From DASSUW01 sp963803335 (GTDB lineage Bacteria > Actinomycetota > Thermoleophilia > Solirubrobacterales > Solirubrobacteraceae): a DNA stretch of 64,000 bases. Position numbers and translations under genes: made by a program. How positions within the stretch are numbered: the stretch's first letter is position 1; the number at the start of each line of letters is the position of its first letter. The notes under the pieces are model-generated. The model ran no database searches. It was not told the origin of the DNA and worked only from the letters and a program-made list of their open reading frames with translations. The stretch is taken from assembly GCA_963803335.1 (NCBI GenBank), contig CAWDME010000007.1:434001-498000 (forward strand), written 5' to 3'. Shown one piece after another: positions 42,567 to 51,934 of this stretch.

Positions 42567-43642
42567 CGCAGCTACTCGTCGCCACCAAGAAGGGCCTGTT
42601 CGCGCTCGCGGGGGAACCGGGGCAGCCGTTCACGGTCGTGGACCGGGCGTTCGCGGGCGAGCCGGTCGAGTACGCGCTGCACGACGAGCGCACCGGCCGC
42701 GTGCTCGTGTCCGTCACGTCCCCGTTCTACGGCCCGAAGGTGTTCTACGTCGATAGGCCGGAAGACGGCTGGCAGCAGGCCGAGGGGGTCGAGCTGCCCG
42801 CGGGCGGCGACCTCGCGCTCGAGCGGATCTGGGTGATCGCGACCGGCGTCGAGGACGGCGTCGTCTACGCCGGCGGCGATCCCGGCGTGCTGTTCGAGAG
42901 CCGCGACGGCGGCGCGACGTTCACGCTCAACCGGCCGTTGTTCGAGCACCCCTCGCGCTCGCGCTGGGAGCCCGGCGCCGGTGGCCTGTGTCTGCACTCG
43001 ATCGTCCCGTGGCCGGGCGAGCCCGACCGCCTCGCCGTCGCGATCTCGGCGGCCGGTGTGTGGCTGACGGACGACGGCGGCAAGAGCTGGCACCGTGGCA
43101 ACGACGGGCTCGACCCCCGCTACGTCCCGGAGGACATCCCGCCCGACCAGATCGCGCTGTGCGTCCACAGCATCCAGCGCGCGGCCGCCCGGCCCGAGCG
43201 GATGTTCATGCAGTTCCACGGCGGCGTCTACCGGTCCGACGACGCCGGCGCATCCTGGACCGACATCGCCGCCGGCCTGCCCTCGGACTTCGGCTTCCCG
43301 GTCGCGCTCGATCCGGCCGACCCCGACAGCGCCTACCTGATTCCGCTCACCGCGGACGTCGACCGCGTCACGCCGGACGGCCGCGTGCGCGTGTACGAGA
43401 CGCGGAGCGCCGGGGCGAGCTGGACGCCGCGCGGCGACGGCCTTCCGGAAGAGGACGCGTTCCTGACCGTGCTGCGCCAGGCGTTCACGTCGATCGGCTC
43501 CGGCGACTCGCTCGAGCTCTACTTCGGCGCCACCTCGGGCGCCGTCTACGGGTCGGGCGATGCCGGCGCCACGTGGTTCGACGTGGCGACGCACCTGCCG
43601 CCCGTGCTGGCGATCACTGCCTCAGCGGGATCTCAGCCGTAA
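42563..43642 (+). CDS. BNR/Asp-box beta-propeller protein (sialidase-like)
   Basis: This 359-residue protein has at least four Asp-box turns: FESRDGGATF, WLTDDGGKSW, YRSDDAGASW and YGSGDAGATW, giving a propeller of the sialidase/sortilin type. No signal peptide is seen, so it should be cytoplasmic, unlike sialidases, and the sialidase catalytic Arg triad is not evident. It is translationally coupled to the MoaD-like gene. A role as a substrate or partner of that beta-grasp protein is the obvious but unproven idea. It overlaps the convergent kinase by 29 bases. Confidence 0.82.
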   Translation: MTQLLVATKKGLFALAGEPGQPFTVVDRAFAGEPVEYALHDERTGRVLVSVTSPFYGPKVFYVDRPEDGWQQAEGVELPAGGDLALERIWVIATGVEDGVVYAGGDPGVLFESRDGGATFTLNRPLFEHPSRSRWEPGAGGLCLHSIVPWPGEPDRLAVAISAAGVWLTDDGGKSWHRGNDGLDPRYVPEDIPPDQIALCVHSIQRAAARPERMFMQFHGGVYRSDDAGASWTDIAAGLPSDFGFPVALDPADPDSAYLIPLTADVDRVTPDGRVRVYETRSAGASWTPRGDGLPEEDAFLTVLRQAFTSIGSGDSLELYFGATSGAVYGSGDAGATWFDVATHLPPVLAITASAGSQP

Positions 43643-44306
43643 CCGTCGTGCCGACGCCGGCCGGCGAGTCGACGGTCAGCTCGCCGTCGAGCGCCTCGAC
43701 GCGGTCGCACAATCCCGCCACGCCGCCGCCGGTCGCCGAGCCGGCACCACCCACGCCGTTATCGCGGATCTCGAGCCGCACGCGATCGTCGGCAATCGAC
43801 AGCGCGACCGATGCGGTGTCGGCCTGCGCGTACTTGGCGACGTTGGTCAGCGCCTCGGCCGTGACGAAGTAGACGGCGGCTTCGACCTGGCGCGGGAGCG
43901 GCTCGTCCGGCACGCCGGTCACCTCGACCGGCACCGGGGCGCGCGCCGCCAGCGCCTCCAGGGCGGGGCCGAGCCCGCGGTCGCTGAGCACCGCCGGGTG
44001 GATGCCGCGCGCCAGCTCGCGCAGCTCCTTGACGGCGAGCTGGGCCTCCTCGCGAGCCTCGGCGATCAGCCGCGCGGCCTCCTCGGCGTCGGTCCCGATC
44101 CGCGCCTGGGCGAGGCCGAGCTTGACGGCGAGGGCGACCATCCGCTGCTGGGCGCCGTCGTGGAGATCGCGCTCGATGCGGCGCCGCTCGGCGTCGGCCG
44201 CCGCGATGATCCGCGCCCGGGCGTCGCGCAGGTCGTCGACGCGCTCGCGCAGCGCGCGCGCCCGGCGCTGCTCGGGCGATTCCCCGGGGAAGCGGATCTG
44301 GCGCAT
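43614..44306 (-). CDS. Soluble orphan histidine kinase (HisKA_3/HATPase)
   Basis: This 230-residue kinase consists only of a short coiled N-terminus, a phosphoacceptor helix (RRRIERDLHDGAQQRMVALAV) and a HATPase domain (AEALTNVAKYA N-box, RDNGVGGAG, GGGVAGLCDRVEAL). There is no sensor or membrane segment and no response regulator next door. It closely resembles the C-terminal half of the PAS kinase at 3-4.4 kb. It may act on a distant regulator or sense through a separate protein. Confidence 0.88.
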   Translation of the reverse strand: MRQIRFPGESPEQRRARALRERVDDLRDARARIIAAADAERRRIERDLHDGAQQRMVALAVKLGLAQARIGTDAEEAARLIAEAREEAQLAVKELRELARGIHPAVLSDRGLGPALEALAARAPVPVEVTGVPDEPLPRQVEAAVYFVTAEALTNVAKYAQADTASVALSIADDRVRLEIRDNGVGGAGSATGGGVAGLCDRVEALDGELTVDSPAGVGTTVTAEIPLRQ

Positions 44307-44387
44307 CCGGCTTGGAGGGTACTCAGCCGCCCGCTGTCGGATTCCTCACAACGGCAACAAGCTCAGGCGGAAGATGGACTAGCTTCG

Positions 44388-45527
44388 ATGCGCATGGACC
44401 AGATGTCTCGCCGAGCCATGCTCGCCGGCTCGGGTGCGGCTGTCGCCGCGCTCGGGCTGACCTCCGGTGCCGCGGCCCACGGGCGCGGCCACCACTCCGG
44501 CGGCGGCCGTCGCAAGGGCCTGCCGCTCGTCATCGGCCACCGCGGCTCGCCCGCGTACCGGCCGGAGCACACGATTGCGTCGTACACGCTGGCGATCGAG
44601 ATCGGGGCCGACTACATCGAGCCCGACCTCTGCTTCACCAAGGACGGCAAGCTCGTCGCCCGCCACGAGCCCGACATCGGCGGGACCACAAACGTCGCCG
44701 ACCACCCCGAGTTCGCGGACCGCCGCAAGACCGTCAACATCGACGGCACGGACTTCAAGGACACGTGGTTCACGTTCGACTTCACGCTCGCCGAGCTCAA
44801 AACGCTGCGCGCGAAGGAGCGCCTGCCGGACATCCGGCCGGCCAACACCGCGCACAACGGCCTGTATGAGATCCCGACCTTCCAGGAGGTCATCGACCTC
44901 GCGAAGCAGCACGATGTCGGCATCTATCCCGAGACCAAGCACCCGACGTTCTTTGCGAGCAAGGGCTTCGTGTTCGACGGTCCGCTGCTCGGCACGCTGA
45001 GCGCCAACGGCCTCAATCACAGGGGCGCGAAGGTGTTCATCCAGTCATTCGAGGTCGGCAACCTCAAGCGGCTGAACACCAAGACGCCGCTGCCGCTGGT
45101 GCAGCTGATCGACGCGTCCGGCGGGCCGGCTGACTTGAAGGCCCAGGGGGTCACCTACGACCAGATGGTCACGCCCGCCGGCCTGGCCCACATCGCGAAG
45201 TACGCGGACGGGATCGGGCCGGACAAGAGCCGGATCGTCAAGGGCAACACCGCGGGCAGCAAGCTCGGCGCGCCGACGACGCTGATCCGCGATGCCCACC
45301 GCGTCGGGCTCGTCCTGCACCCGTTCACGTTCCGGCCCGAGAACAACTTCCTGGCGGCCGACTTCCGCCAGGGCGACCCGGCCAGCCCCGAGTTCCTGCG
45401 CGCGCGCGGCGACCAGCCGGCCGAGCTCAAGCTCTACTACGAGCTCGGCGTCGACGGCCTGTTCGCCGACAACGCGGACACCGCGGTGGCGGTGCGCGAA
45501 GCCACGTTCAACCGCGCCCCGGCTTAG
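44388..45527 (+). CDS. Tat-exported glycerophosphodiester phosphodiesterase
   Basis: This 379-residue enzyme has a twin-arginine signal (MSRRAMLAGSGAAVAALGL, ending near AAAHG) and a GDPD domain: VIGHRGSPAYRPEHTIASY, YIEPDLCFTKDGKLVARHEPDI with the His, Glu and Asp ligands of the metal site, and a late YYELGVDGLFADNADTA. It should split glycerophosphodiesters into glycerol-3-phosphate and alcohol outside the membrane. Three in-frame ATGs lie close together (44388, 44394, 44403). The end overlaps convergent iolB by 20 bases. Confidence 0.93.
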   Translation: MRMDQMSRRAMLAGSGAAVAALGLTSGAAAHGRGHHSGGGRRKGLPLVIGHRGSPAYRPEHTIASYTLAIEIGADYIEPDLCFTKDGKLVARHEPDIGGTTNVADHPEFADRRKTVNIDGTDFKDTWFTFDFTLAELKTLRAKERLPDIRPANTAHNGLYEIPTFQEVIDLAKQHDVGIYPETKHPTFFASKGFVFDGPLLGTLSANGLNHRGAKVFIQSFEVGNLKRLNTKTPLPLVQLIDASGGPADLKAQGVTYDQMVTPAGLAHIAKYADGIGPDKSRIVKGNTAGSKLGAPTTLIRDAHRVGLVLHPFTFRPENNFLAADFRQGDPASPEFLRARGDQPAELKLYYELGVDGLFADNADTAVAVREATFNRAPA

Positions 45528-46257
45528 TCAATGTCCACTCGTGGTCTGGGTCGTTCGCCACGGCCCAGGCCCGCGTGGGACCGGCCATGACGTTGAGGTA
45601 GTAGAGCTCGTAGCCGGGCGGCGCGGACACCGTGTGGTAGCCGCGCGGCACGAGCACCGTGTCGCCGTCGCGCACGGTCACCGTCTCGTCGAGCGAGCCG
45701 TCGGCGGTGTAGACGCGCTGGAAGGCGAAGCCCTGCGCCGGCGCGATGCGGTGGTAGTAGGTCTCCTCGAGGAACGACTCCTCGGGCATGGCGTCGCGGT
45801 CGTGCTTGTGCGGTGGATAGCTCGACCAGTGGCCGGCCGGCGTGAGCACCTCGCAGACCAGCAGCGAGTCGGCCTCCTCGTCGGTCATCAGGATCGGGCG
45901 GATCGTGCGCTCGAGCGCCCCGAAGCCCCGGGTCTCGACCTCGATCTCCGCACCCGGGAGCACTCGGGCCGTCGCACCCTCGCGAGCGGGCGCGCTGCAG
46001 ATCGCCACCTCGCCCTCACCCTCGATCAGGTAATGGGTCCCGGGCGGGAGGTACACCGCGTCGGGCAGGCCGGACCACGGATCGCTGCGGCCGCCGAGGT
46101 CCTTCCAGTCGGCGACGCTCACGGTCCCGGAGAGGACCACGATGCAGTGCTCGTTGCCTCCGGTGTCGCGTTCGACCGGTGGCCGCACGACTTCGAAGCC
46201 GACGTACTTCCAGCCGGCCGACTCGGGCGTGACCGGACCGCGGACGACGAGGCTCAT
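45508..46257 (-). CDS. iolB: 5-deoxy-glucuronate isomerase IolB
   Basis: This 249-residue bicupin isomerises 5-deoxy-glucuronate to DKG in inositol breakdown. The metal ligands are in the C-terminal cupin: YPPHKHDRDAMPEESFLEETYYHR and later VPRGYHTVSAPPGYELYYLNVMAG. It is the last gene of the iol operon and overlaps iolD by 4 bases. The usual next enzyme, IolC kinase, is not in the window. Confidence 0.95.
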   Translation of the reverse strand: MSLVVRGPVTPESAGWKYVGFEVVRPPVERDTGGNEHCIVVLSGTVSVADWKDLGGRSDPWSGLPDAVYLPPGTHYLIEGEGEVAICSAPAREGATARVLPGAEIEVETRGFGALERTIRPILMTDEEADSLLVCEVLTPAGHWSSYPPHKHDRDAMPEESFLEETYYHRIAPAQGFAFQRVYTADGSLDETVTVRDGDTVLVPRGYHTVSAPPGYELYYLNVMAGPTRAWAVANDPDHEWTLTKPGRG

Positions 46258-48080
46258 GGGGCGTCAACGTACTGGCGCTGGGCGCGCCGCGCGCGCTCGT
46301 ACTGCTCGCGCGCCGCCTCCACCGACGCCTCGGTGGCGAGCTCGGCCACCGGGACGTCCCACCAACTCTCGTAGCTCGGCACGCCCGCGTAGCGGTCCAC
46401 CTCGACGTGCACGACGACCGGCCCGGCGGCGGCGCGCGCCTCTTCGAGCGCGGCGCGGAACTCGGCGATCGTGCCCGTGCGCAGCACCCGCGCGCCGAGG
46501 CTCTCGGCGTTGGCCGCGAGATCGACGCCGGGCGTGTACGTGGTGCCGAACTCGCTGTCGCCGACCGATCGCGACAGCGCGCCGATCGACGCGTAGCCGT
46601 GGTTCTGCACCAGCACGACGACGATCTTGATGCCCTCGGCGACCGCGGTGGCGAGCTCGCCGGGCAGCATCAGGTACGAGCCGTCGCCGATCATCACGAA
46701 CACCTCGCGCTCGGGCGCGGCGAGCTTGACGCCCATGCCGCCCGGGATCTCGTAGCCCATACACGAGTAGCCGTACTCGACGTGGTAGCCCTTCGGGTCG
46801 CGCGCCCGCCACAGCTTGTGCAGGTCGCCGGGCATCGAGCCGGCGGCGCAGACGACGACGTCGGCTGAGCCCGCGGCGGCGTTGACGGCGCCGATCACCT
46901 CGGCCTGGCTGGGCAGCGGCGCGTGCTCTGCGCTGACCAGCCGCGAGACCTCCTCGCCCCACGCGGCGGCCTCCGCGGCGGCGCGCGAGGACCACGCGTC
47001 GTCGACCCGGTGGCCGGCCAGCGCGTCCTGCAACCCCTCGAGCGCCAGCCGCGCGTCGGCGACGATGCCCAGGCCGCTGTGCTTGGCGGCGTCAAAACCG
47101 GCGACGTTGATGTTCACGAAGCGCACGCCGGGATCCTGGAACGCCGACTTGGAGGCGGTCGTGAAGTCGCTCCAGCGCGTGCCGACGCCGATCACCACGT
47201 CGGCCTCGCGGGCCAGCCGGTTGGCGGCCGGGGTGCCGGTGGCGCCGATCGCCCCGAGCGCCGACGGATGGTCGGACGGCAGGGCGCCGCGGCCCGCCTG
47301 CGTCTCGCCGACCGGGATGCCGGTCGCCTCGGCCAATGCGGCCAGCGCGTCGGTCGCCTCGGCGTAGATCACGCCGCCGCCGGCGACGATCAGCGGCCGT
47401 CGCGCGGCGCGCACGAGCGTGACCGCGCGCTCCAGCGCGTCCGGCGCGGGCGGTGCGCGGAACACCGTCCACACCCGCGTCGCGAGGAACGCCTCGGGCA
47501 CGTCCACGGCCTCGGTCTGCACGTCCTCGGGCAGCGCGAGCGTGACGGCGCCGGTCTCGGCCGGGTCGGTCAGCACGCGCATCGCCTCGAGCGCCGCGGG
47601 CACGAGCTGCTCCGGGCGCTCGATGCGCTCGTAGAAGCGCGACACGGGCTTGAGACAGTCGTTGACCGACACGGTGGCGTCGTGTGGCACCTCGAGCTGC
47701 TGCAGTACCGGGTGCGGCGTGCGGGTGGCGAACGTGTCGCCCGGCAGCAGCAACACGGGCAGGCGGTTGATCGTCGCCAGCGCCGCGCCGGTGACCATGT
47801 TCGTCGCGCCCGGGCCGACGGACGTCGTGCACGCGTAGGTGCCGAGCCGATTGCTCTGGCGGGCGTAGCCGGAGGCGATGTGCACCATCGCCTGCTCGTT
47901 GCGCGCCTGGTGGTAGGGGAGCAGGTCGGCGTGCTGGTGCAGCGCCTGGCCGATGCCGGCGAGGTTGCCGTGGCCGAAGATCCCGAAGCAGCCGGCGAAG
48001 AAGCGGCGGCGCGCGCCGTCGCGCTCGATCTCCTGCGCGGCGACGAATCGCACCAGCGCCTGGGCGACGGTCATTCTCAT
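46254..48080 (-). CDS. iolD: 3D-trihydroxycyclohexane-1,2-dione hydrolase IolD
   Basis: This 608-residue ThDP-dependent enzyme opens the ring of the diketo-inositol. The N-terminal part has FGIFGHGNLAGIGQAL and the catalytic Glu region (PYHQARNEQAMVH); the C-terminal ThDP motif is VFVMIGDGSYLMLPGELATAV with the closing Asn in VLVQNHGYASIG. Length and motifs match IolD more closely than acetolactate synthase. It overlaps its neighbours by 4 bases each. Confidence 0.95.
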   Translation of the reverse strand: MRMTVAQALVRFVAAQEIERDGARRRFFAGCFGIFGHGNLAGIGQALHQHADLLPYHQARNEQAMVHIASGYARQSNRLGTYACTTSVGPGATNMVTGAALATINRLPVLLLPGDTFATRTPHPVLQQLEVPHDATVSVNDCLKPVSRFYERIERPEQLVPAALEAMRVLTDPAETGAVTLALPEDVQTEAVDVPEAFLATRVWTVFRAPPAPDALERAVTLVRAARRPLIVAGGGVIYAEATDALAALAEATGIPVGETQAGRGALPSDHPSALGAIGATGTPAANRLAREADVVIGVGTRWSDFTTASKSAFQDPGVRFVNINVAGFDAAKHSGLGIVADARLALEGLQDALAGHRVDDAWSSRAAAEAAAWGEEVSRLVSAEHAPLPSQAEVIGAVNAAAGSADVVVCAAGSMPGDLHKLWRARDPKGYHVEYGYSCMGYEIPGGMGVKLAAPEREVFVMIGDGSYLMLPGELATAVAEGIKIVVVLVQNHGYASIGALSRSVGDSEFGTTYTPGVDLAANAESLGARVLRTGTIAEFRAALEEARAAAGPVVVHVEVDRYAGVPSYESWWDVPVAELATEASVEAAREQYERARRAQRQYVDAP

Positions 48081-48919
48081 GCGCGTACCTCCATGCTCCT
48101 CTCCAGCCGCGCGAGCTGGTCGGCGAGCGACGGCAGCCGCACGCCGAGCCGCGCCGCCGTGGCCGTCGCGTCGAGGCGGGTGTCATACGGGACCGGGAAC
48201 GGCGGCGGCTCCGGGGGCGGACCGAACGCGAGCAGGTCGCCGTCGAGGCCGAACGCCTCCACCGCGAGCAGCGCCAACGTGCGCCGGTCGACGGATTCGC
48301 CGCCGCAGCAGTGGAAGATCCCGGTGTGGCGGCCGGCGGCGATCCGCGCGATGAGCTCCGCGGCGTCGGCGGCGAGCGTTGGCGTCGCGACCATGTTGAT
48401 GTCGTCGCCCTCCCAGACCGTGAAGCGCTCGCCGGACCGCAGCGCGCGCACGAGGGCGGCGACGAAGTAGCCGAAGCCCGCGTCCTGGTCGCGCGGCGCG
48501 CCGCTGACGCCCTGCACAGCCGAAATGCGCGCCACGGCGCCGCGGTCGCCGACCACGAGCTCGCTCGCCGCCTTCAGCACGCCGTAGAGGTTGATCGGGT
48601 TCGGCGGCGTGCGCTCGTTCGCCGGCCCGTCGAACACCCAGTCGGTCGAGACGAGCACGACGTGCGCGTCGCCGGCAGCGGTGACGACGTTGCGGGTGCC
48701 GCCGACGTACTCGCGCCAACCGTCGCGCTCGAGGCGCGTGAAGTCGTTGAGGATCGCCGCGTGGATCACCGCTTCGGGCGCGAAGGCGCCGATGCTGCGC
48801 CGGACGGCTTGCAGGTCGGTGACGTCGACCTCGGCGTGCGAGGGCGCGCACACCTCGTCGAACGCCCGCACGAGGTGCGAGCCGACGAACCCGCTGCCAC
48901 CCGAGATCCAGACCTTCAC
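48077..48919 (-). CDS. RmlD-like SDR sugar reductase within the iol operon
   Basis: This 280-residue extended SDR has the NAD(P) motif WISGGSGFVGSHLV and the Ser/Tyr-Lys catalytic set in VLVSTDWVFDG and INLYGVLKAASELV (YxxxK). It resembles dTDP-4-dehydrorhamnose reductases, which are not part of the classical inositol route. The GTG start overlaps the iolG stop by 4 bases and its own stop overlaps iolD. It may reduce a keto-inositol or a related cyclitol; that is inference from position. Confidence 0.85.
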   Translation of the reverse strand: MKVWISGGSGFVGSHLVRAFDEVCAPSHAEVDVTDLQAVRRSIGAFAPEAVIHAAILNDFTRLERDGWREYVGGTRNVVTAAGDAHVVLVSTDWVFDGPANERTPPNPINLYGVLKAASELVVGDRGAVARISAVQGVSGAPRDQDAGFGYFVAALVRALRSGERFTVWEGDDINMVATPTLAADAAELIARIAAGRHTGIFHCCGGESVDRRTLALLAVEAFGLDGDLLAFGPPPEPPPFPVPYDTRLDATATAARLGVRLPSLADQLARLERSMEVRA

Positions 48920-49914
48920 CCGAGGCTCACCGGTCCGCCCTCGCGCAGTGATTGCCAGGCCGCGAGACCGATCACCAGCGGCGCCCGCGCGGCGGTGCCG
49001 TCGACGGCCGTCGGCGTGCCGGTGCGCACCGCCTCCACGAACGCGTCCCACTCGCGCAGGTAGCTCGGCACGTAGCGCTCGAGGAAGAAGTGGGGGAGCG
49101 GCGACTTGCGGGTGCCGTCGGCCGTGCGCACCAGCGCCGAGTGCGCGTACGGGTTCTCCGACGCCGCCATCCCGTGCGATCCGAACACCTCGACGCGCTG
49201 GTCATAGCCGTAGACGGCCTGGCGTGAGTTGTCGATCGCCGTCAGGCACCCATTCTCGTGCACGAGCGTGACCAGCGCGGTGTCGACGTCGTCCGCCTCG
49301 CCGAACGCCGGGTCGATCCGCACGGCCCCGCGCGCGAACACCTCCACCACCTCGCTCCCGGTGACGAACCGCGCCATGTCGAAGTCGTGGATCGTCATGT
49401 CGAGGAAGATCCCGCCCGAGCCGCGCACGTATTCGAGCGGCGGCGGCTCCGGGTCGCGGCTCGAGATGCGCACGAGGTGGGGTTCGCCGACGTCGCCGCG
49501 CACGACCGCCTCGCGGACCGCCGCGTGCGCGGGGTCGAAGCGGCGGTTGAAGCCGATTTGGAACGGCACGCCGGCCTCGTCGACGGCGGCGAGCGCCCGA
49601 TCGACCTCGGCGAGGTCGAGCGAGATCGGCTTCTCGCAGAAGATCGCCTTGCCGGCGCGCGCGGCGGCGATGACCAGGTCGGCGTGGGTCTCGGTGGGCG
49701 AGCAGATCGCGACCGCGTCGACCTCGGCGAGCAGCTCGTGAACGGCGTCGAACGCGGGCGCCTCGGCCGCGCGCGCGGCGTCCGGGTTGGCGTCGTAGAC
49801 GCCGCTGACCGTCGCGCCCTGCACCTGGCGGCTCAGCAGGTCGGCGTGCATGCGGCCGATCCGGCCGACGCCGAGGACGCCGATTCGCAGCGTGGCGGTC
49901 GTGGTCGCTCCCAT
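48916..49914 (-). CDS. iolG: Inositol 2-dehydrogenase-like protein IolG
   Basis: This 332-residue Gfo/Idh/MocA dehydrogenase should oxidise myo-inositol to scyllo-inosose with NAD. The Rossmann motif is IGVLGVGRIGRMHADLL, the EKP motif is FCEKPISLDL, and the catalytic DxxxHD region is GGIFLDMTIHDFDMARFV with Asp and His. It closely resembles IolG by length and wording. TGATG junction with the upstream paralogue. Confidence 0.9.
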   Translation of the reverse strand: MGATTTATLRIGVLGVGRIGRMHADLLSRQVQGATVSGVYDANPDAARAAEAPAFDAVHELLAEVDAVAICSPTETHADLVIAAARAGKAIFCEKPISLDLAEVDRALAAVDEAGVPFQIGFNRRFDPAHAAVREAVVRGDVGEPHLVRISSRDPEPPPLEYVRGSGGIFLDMTIHDFDMARFVTGSEVVEVFARGAVRIDPAFGEADDVDTALVTLVHENGCLTAIDNSRQAVYGYDQRVEVFGSHGMAASENPYAHSALVRTADGTRKSPLPHFFLERYVPSYLREWDAFVEAVRTGTPTAVDGTAARAPLVIGLAAWQSLREGGPVSLG

Positions 49915-51128
49915 CAGGCCTCCCGCAGCGAGACGACGTCCTCCCAGCGGCCGGACTGCGCGGACTTCAGCAGTGCCGCCTGGACGCTGACCCACTCGAC
50001 GGCGTCAGCGAACCCGGGCCGGTGCTCGCGCCCGTGCGCGACCGAGCGGAAGAACTCGAAGTCCTCGATCACGACGAGATCCTCGAAGCCGATCCCGTTC
50101 GCGCTGCCGGGCACGAAGTGGCCGTGGTAGGGGAAGCGGTCGCCTCCGAACACGGTCCGGTAGCCGGTGTGGAGCTCGTCCTCGACGAGGTAGACCTGCA
50201 GCTCGTTGAGCTTCTCCAGGTTCCAGCCCAGCGCGCCCTTGGTGCCGTAGACCTCGAACGCCATCTGGCTCTCCGGGCCGATCATCGAACGGCTGGTCTC
50301 AAACGTGCCGCGGGCGCCGGACGCGAACTCGCACAGCATCCCGGCGTAGTCCTCGTTGGTGACGGCGCCCTTGGGATCCTCCGGGCGGCCGCGGCCGTAG
50401 TGCGTGCCGCCGCCAACCGGCAGCGGACGCTCGGTGATGAACGTCTCGGTCGTCCCGACCACGCGCGTGATCGGACCCAGCAGCATGTGCGCGAGGTCGA
50501 CCGAGTGGCTCATCAGGTCGGTCGTGACGCCGTAGCCCGCCTGCTCGACCAGGAAACGCCACGACAGCACGCCGAGCGGGTCGCTGCCGTACATCGAGAA
50601 GAAGCGCCCGCGGTAGTTGGTGATCTCCCCGAGCCGGCCGTCGGCGATCAGGCGGCGCGCGTACTGCACCAGCGGCGCCCAGCGGTAGTTGTAGCCCACG
50701 CCGCTGATCACGCCCCGTGCCGCCTTCTCGGCGCGCACGGTCTGCTCCGGCGTGCCGCCCACCGGCTTCTCGCAGAACACGTGCTTGCCGGCCGCCGCCG
50801 CGGCCTCCACGAGCTCGACATGCAGCATGTTCGGCGCCGCGATCATTACGACGTCGACGGCCGGGTCGTCGATCACCGCCCGCCAGTCGGCGGTGCTGCG
50901 CGCGAAGCCGAACGAGCTCACCGCGTCCTCGCGGCGCTCGGGCAGCGTGTCGCCGCAGATCACCAGCTCGGCGTCGAAGTCGCGCTCCTCGAACAGCGTC
51001 GGGATGCGCAGCAGCGAGCGGCTGTGGGCCTGGCCGAGCCAGCCGAAGCCGATCACCCCGACCCCGATCCGGCGCCGGGCCCCGCGTGCGGCGCCCGGCG
51101 CGCCCACGGTTTCCGCGGTCGCGCTCAT
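49914..51128 (-). CDS. Second Gfo/Idh/MocA oxidoreductase of the iol operon
   Basis: This 404-residue paralogue of IolG has IGVGVIGFGWLGQAHSRSL, FCEKPVGGTPEQ and the substrate-domain motif YGVTTDLMSHSVDLAHMLLG. It is longer than IolG and has an N-terminal extension of about 20 residues. In related operons such proteins act on other inositol isomers (scyllo- or chiro-inositol) or on keto intermediates; I cannot decide. It overlaps the ABC ATPase gene by 4 bases. Confidence 0.88.
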   Translation of the reverse strand: MSATAETVGAPGAARGARRRIGVGVIGFGWLGQAHSRSLLRIPTLFEERDFDAELVICGDTLPERREDAVSSFGFARSTADWRAVIDDPAVDVVMIAAPNMLHVELVEAAAAAGKHVFCEKPVGGTPEQTVRAEKAARGVISGVGYNYRWAPLVQYARRLIADGRLGEITNYRGRFFSMYGSDPLGVLSWRFLVEQAGYGVTTDLMSHSVDLAHMLLGPITRVVGTTETFITERPLPVGGGTHYGRGRPEDPKGAVTNEDYAGMLCEFASGARGTFETSRSMIGPESQMAFEVYGTKGALGWNLEKLNELQVYLVEDELHTGYRTVFGGDRFPYHGHFVPGSANGIGFEDLVVIEDFEFFRSVAHGREHRPGFADAVEWVSVQAALLKSAQSGRWEDVVSLREA

Positions 51129-51934
51129 TCGTGGAGCACTCGCTCGAGCTCGTGCGTGAGGGCGTCCAGTTCGGCGCCGCCCGACATCTGCTTGACGAGC
51201 TCGTCGCGCGAGATCTCGTGCTTGCGCCAGTCGCCGAGCAGCCGGCCGCGGTTGAGGATCACGAACCGGTCGCCGACCGGATACGCGTGGTGTGGGTTGT
51301 GCGTGATGAAGATGACGCCCAGCCCGCGGTCGCGCGCCTGCGCCACGTAGCGCAGCACGACACCGGACTGCTTGACGCCGAGGGCCGACGTCGGCTCGTC
51401 GAGGATCAGCACCTTCGCGCCGAAGTAGACGGCGCGGGCGATCGCCACCGCCTGCCGCTCGCCGCCCGACAGCGTGCCGACAGGTTGGTCGGGGTCACGG
51501 ACGTCGATGCCCATCTTGCGCAGCTCGCTGACCATCGTCTCCTGCGCGAAGCGCACGTCGATCCGCTTCAGCGGCCCGGCGCCCTTGGTCGGCTCCGAAC
51601 CGAGGAAGAAGTTGCGCCAGATCGACATCAGCGGCACGGTGGCGAGGTCCTGGAAGACCGTCGCGATGCCGCGCTCCTTGGCCTCGCGCGGGCTGCTGAA
51701 GTGCGTGTCCTTGCCGTCGACGAGCAGCTCGCCCTCGTCGTGCTGGTGCACGCCCGAGAGGATCTTGATGAACGTCGACTTGCCCGCGCCGTTGTCGCCC
51801 AGCACACATGTGACCTCGCCCTCGCCGACCGACACGCTGACGTCCTTGAGCGCGACCACGTTGCCGAAGTACTTCGAGACGTTGCGGACCTCGAGCAGCG
51901 GCGTGCCGCCGCCGTTGGTGGTGGCGGCGTTCAT
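51125..51934 (-). CDS. Sugar ABC transporter ATPase, single-domain (FrcA-like)
   Basis: This 269-residue ATPase has Walker A GDNGAGKSTFIKIL, signature LSGGERQAVAIARAV, Walker B VLILDEPTSALGVKQ and H-loop ITHNPHHAYPVGDR. RbsA/XylG proteins carry two such domains; this one has one, as in FrcA, and would form a homodimer. It energises the permease encoded just upstream for inositol or a related sugar alcohol. Confidence 0.92.
   Translation of the reverse strand: MNAATTNGGGTPLLEVRNVSKYFGNVVALKDVSVSVGEGEVTCVLGDNGAGKSTFIKILSGVHQHDEGELLVDGKDTHFSSPREAKERGIATVFQDLATVPLMSIWRNFFLGSEPTKGAGPLKRIDVRFAQETMVSELRKMGIDVRDPDQPVGTLSGGERQAVAIARAVYFGAKVLILDEPTSALGVKQSGVVLRYVAQARDRGLGVIFITHNPHHAYPVGDRFVILNRGRLLGDWRKHEISRDELVKQMSGGAELDALTHELERVLHE

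Noticed and set aside
42563..43642. Secreted sialidase
   Set aside because: There are Asp-boxes but no signal peptide and no visible sialidase Arg triad or nucleophile Tyr.
46254..48080. Acetolactate synthase large subunit
   Set aside because: ThDP fold is shared, but the N-terminal motifs, length and iol context indicate IolD.
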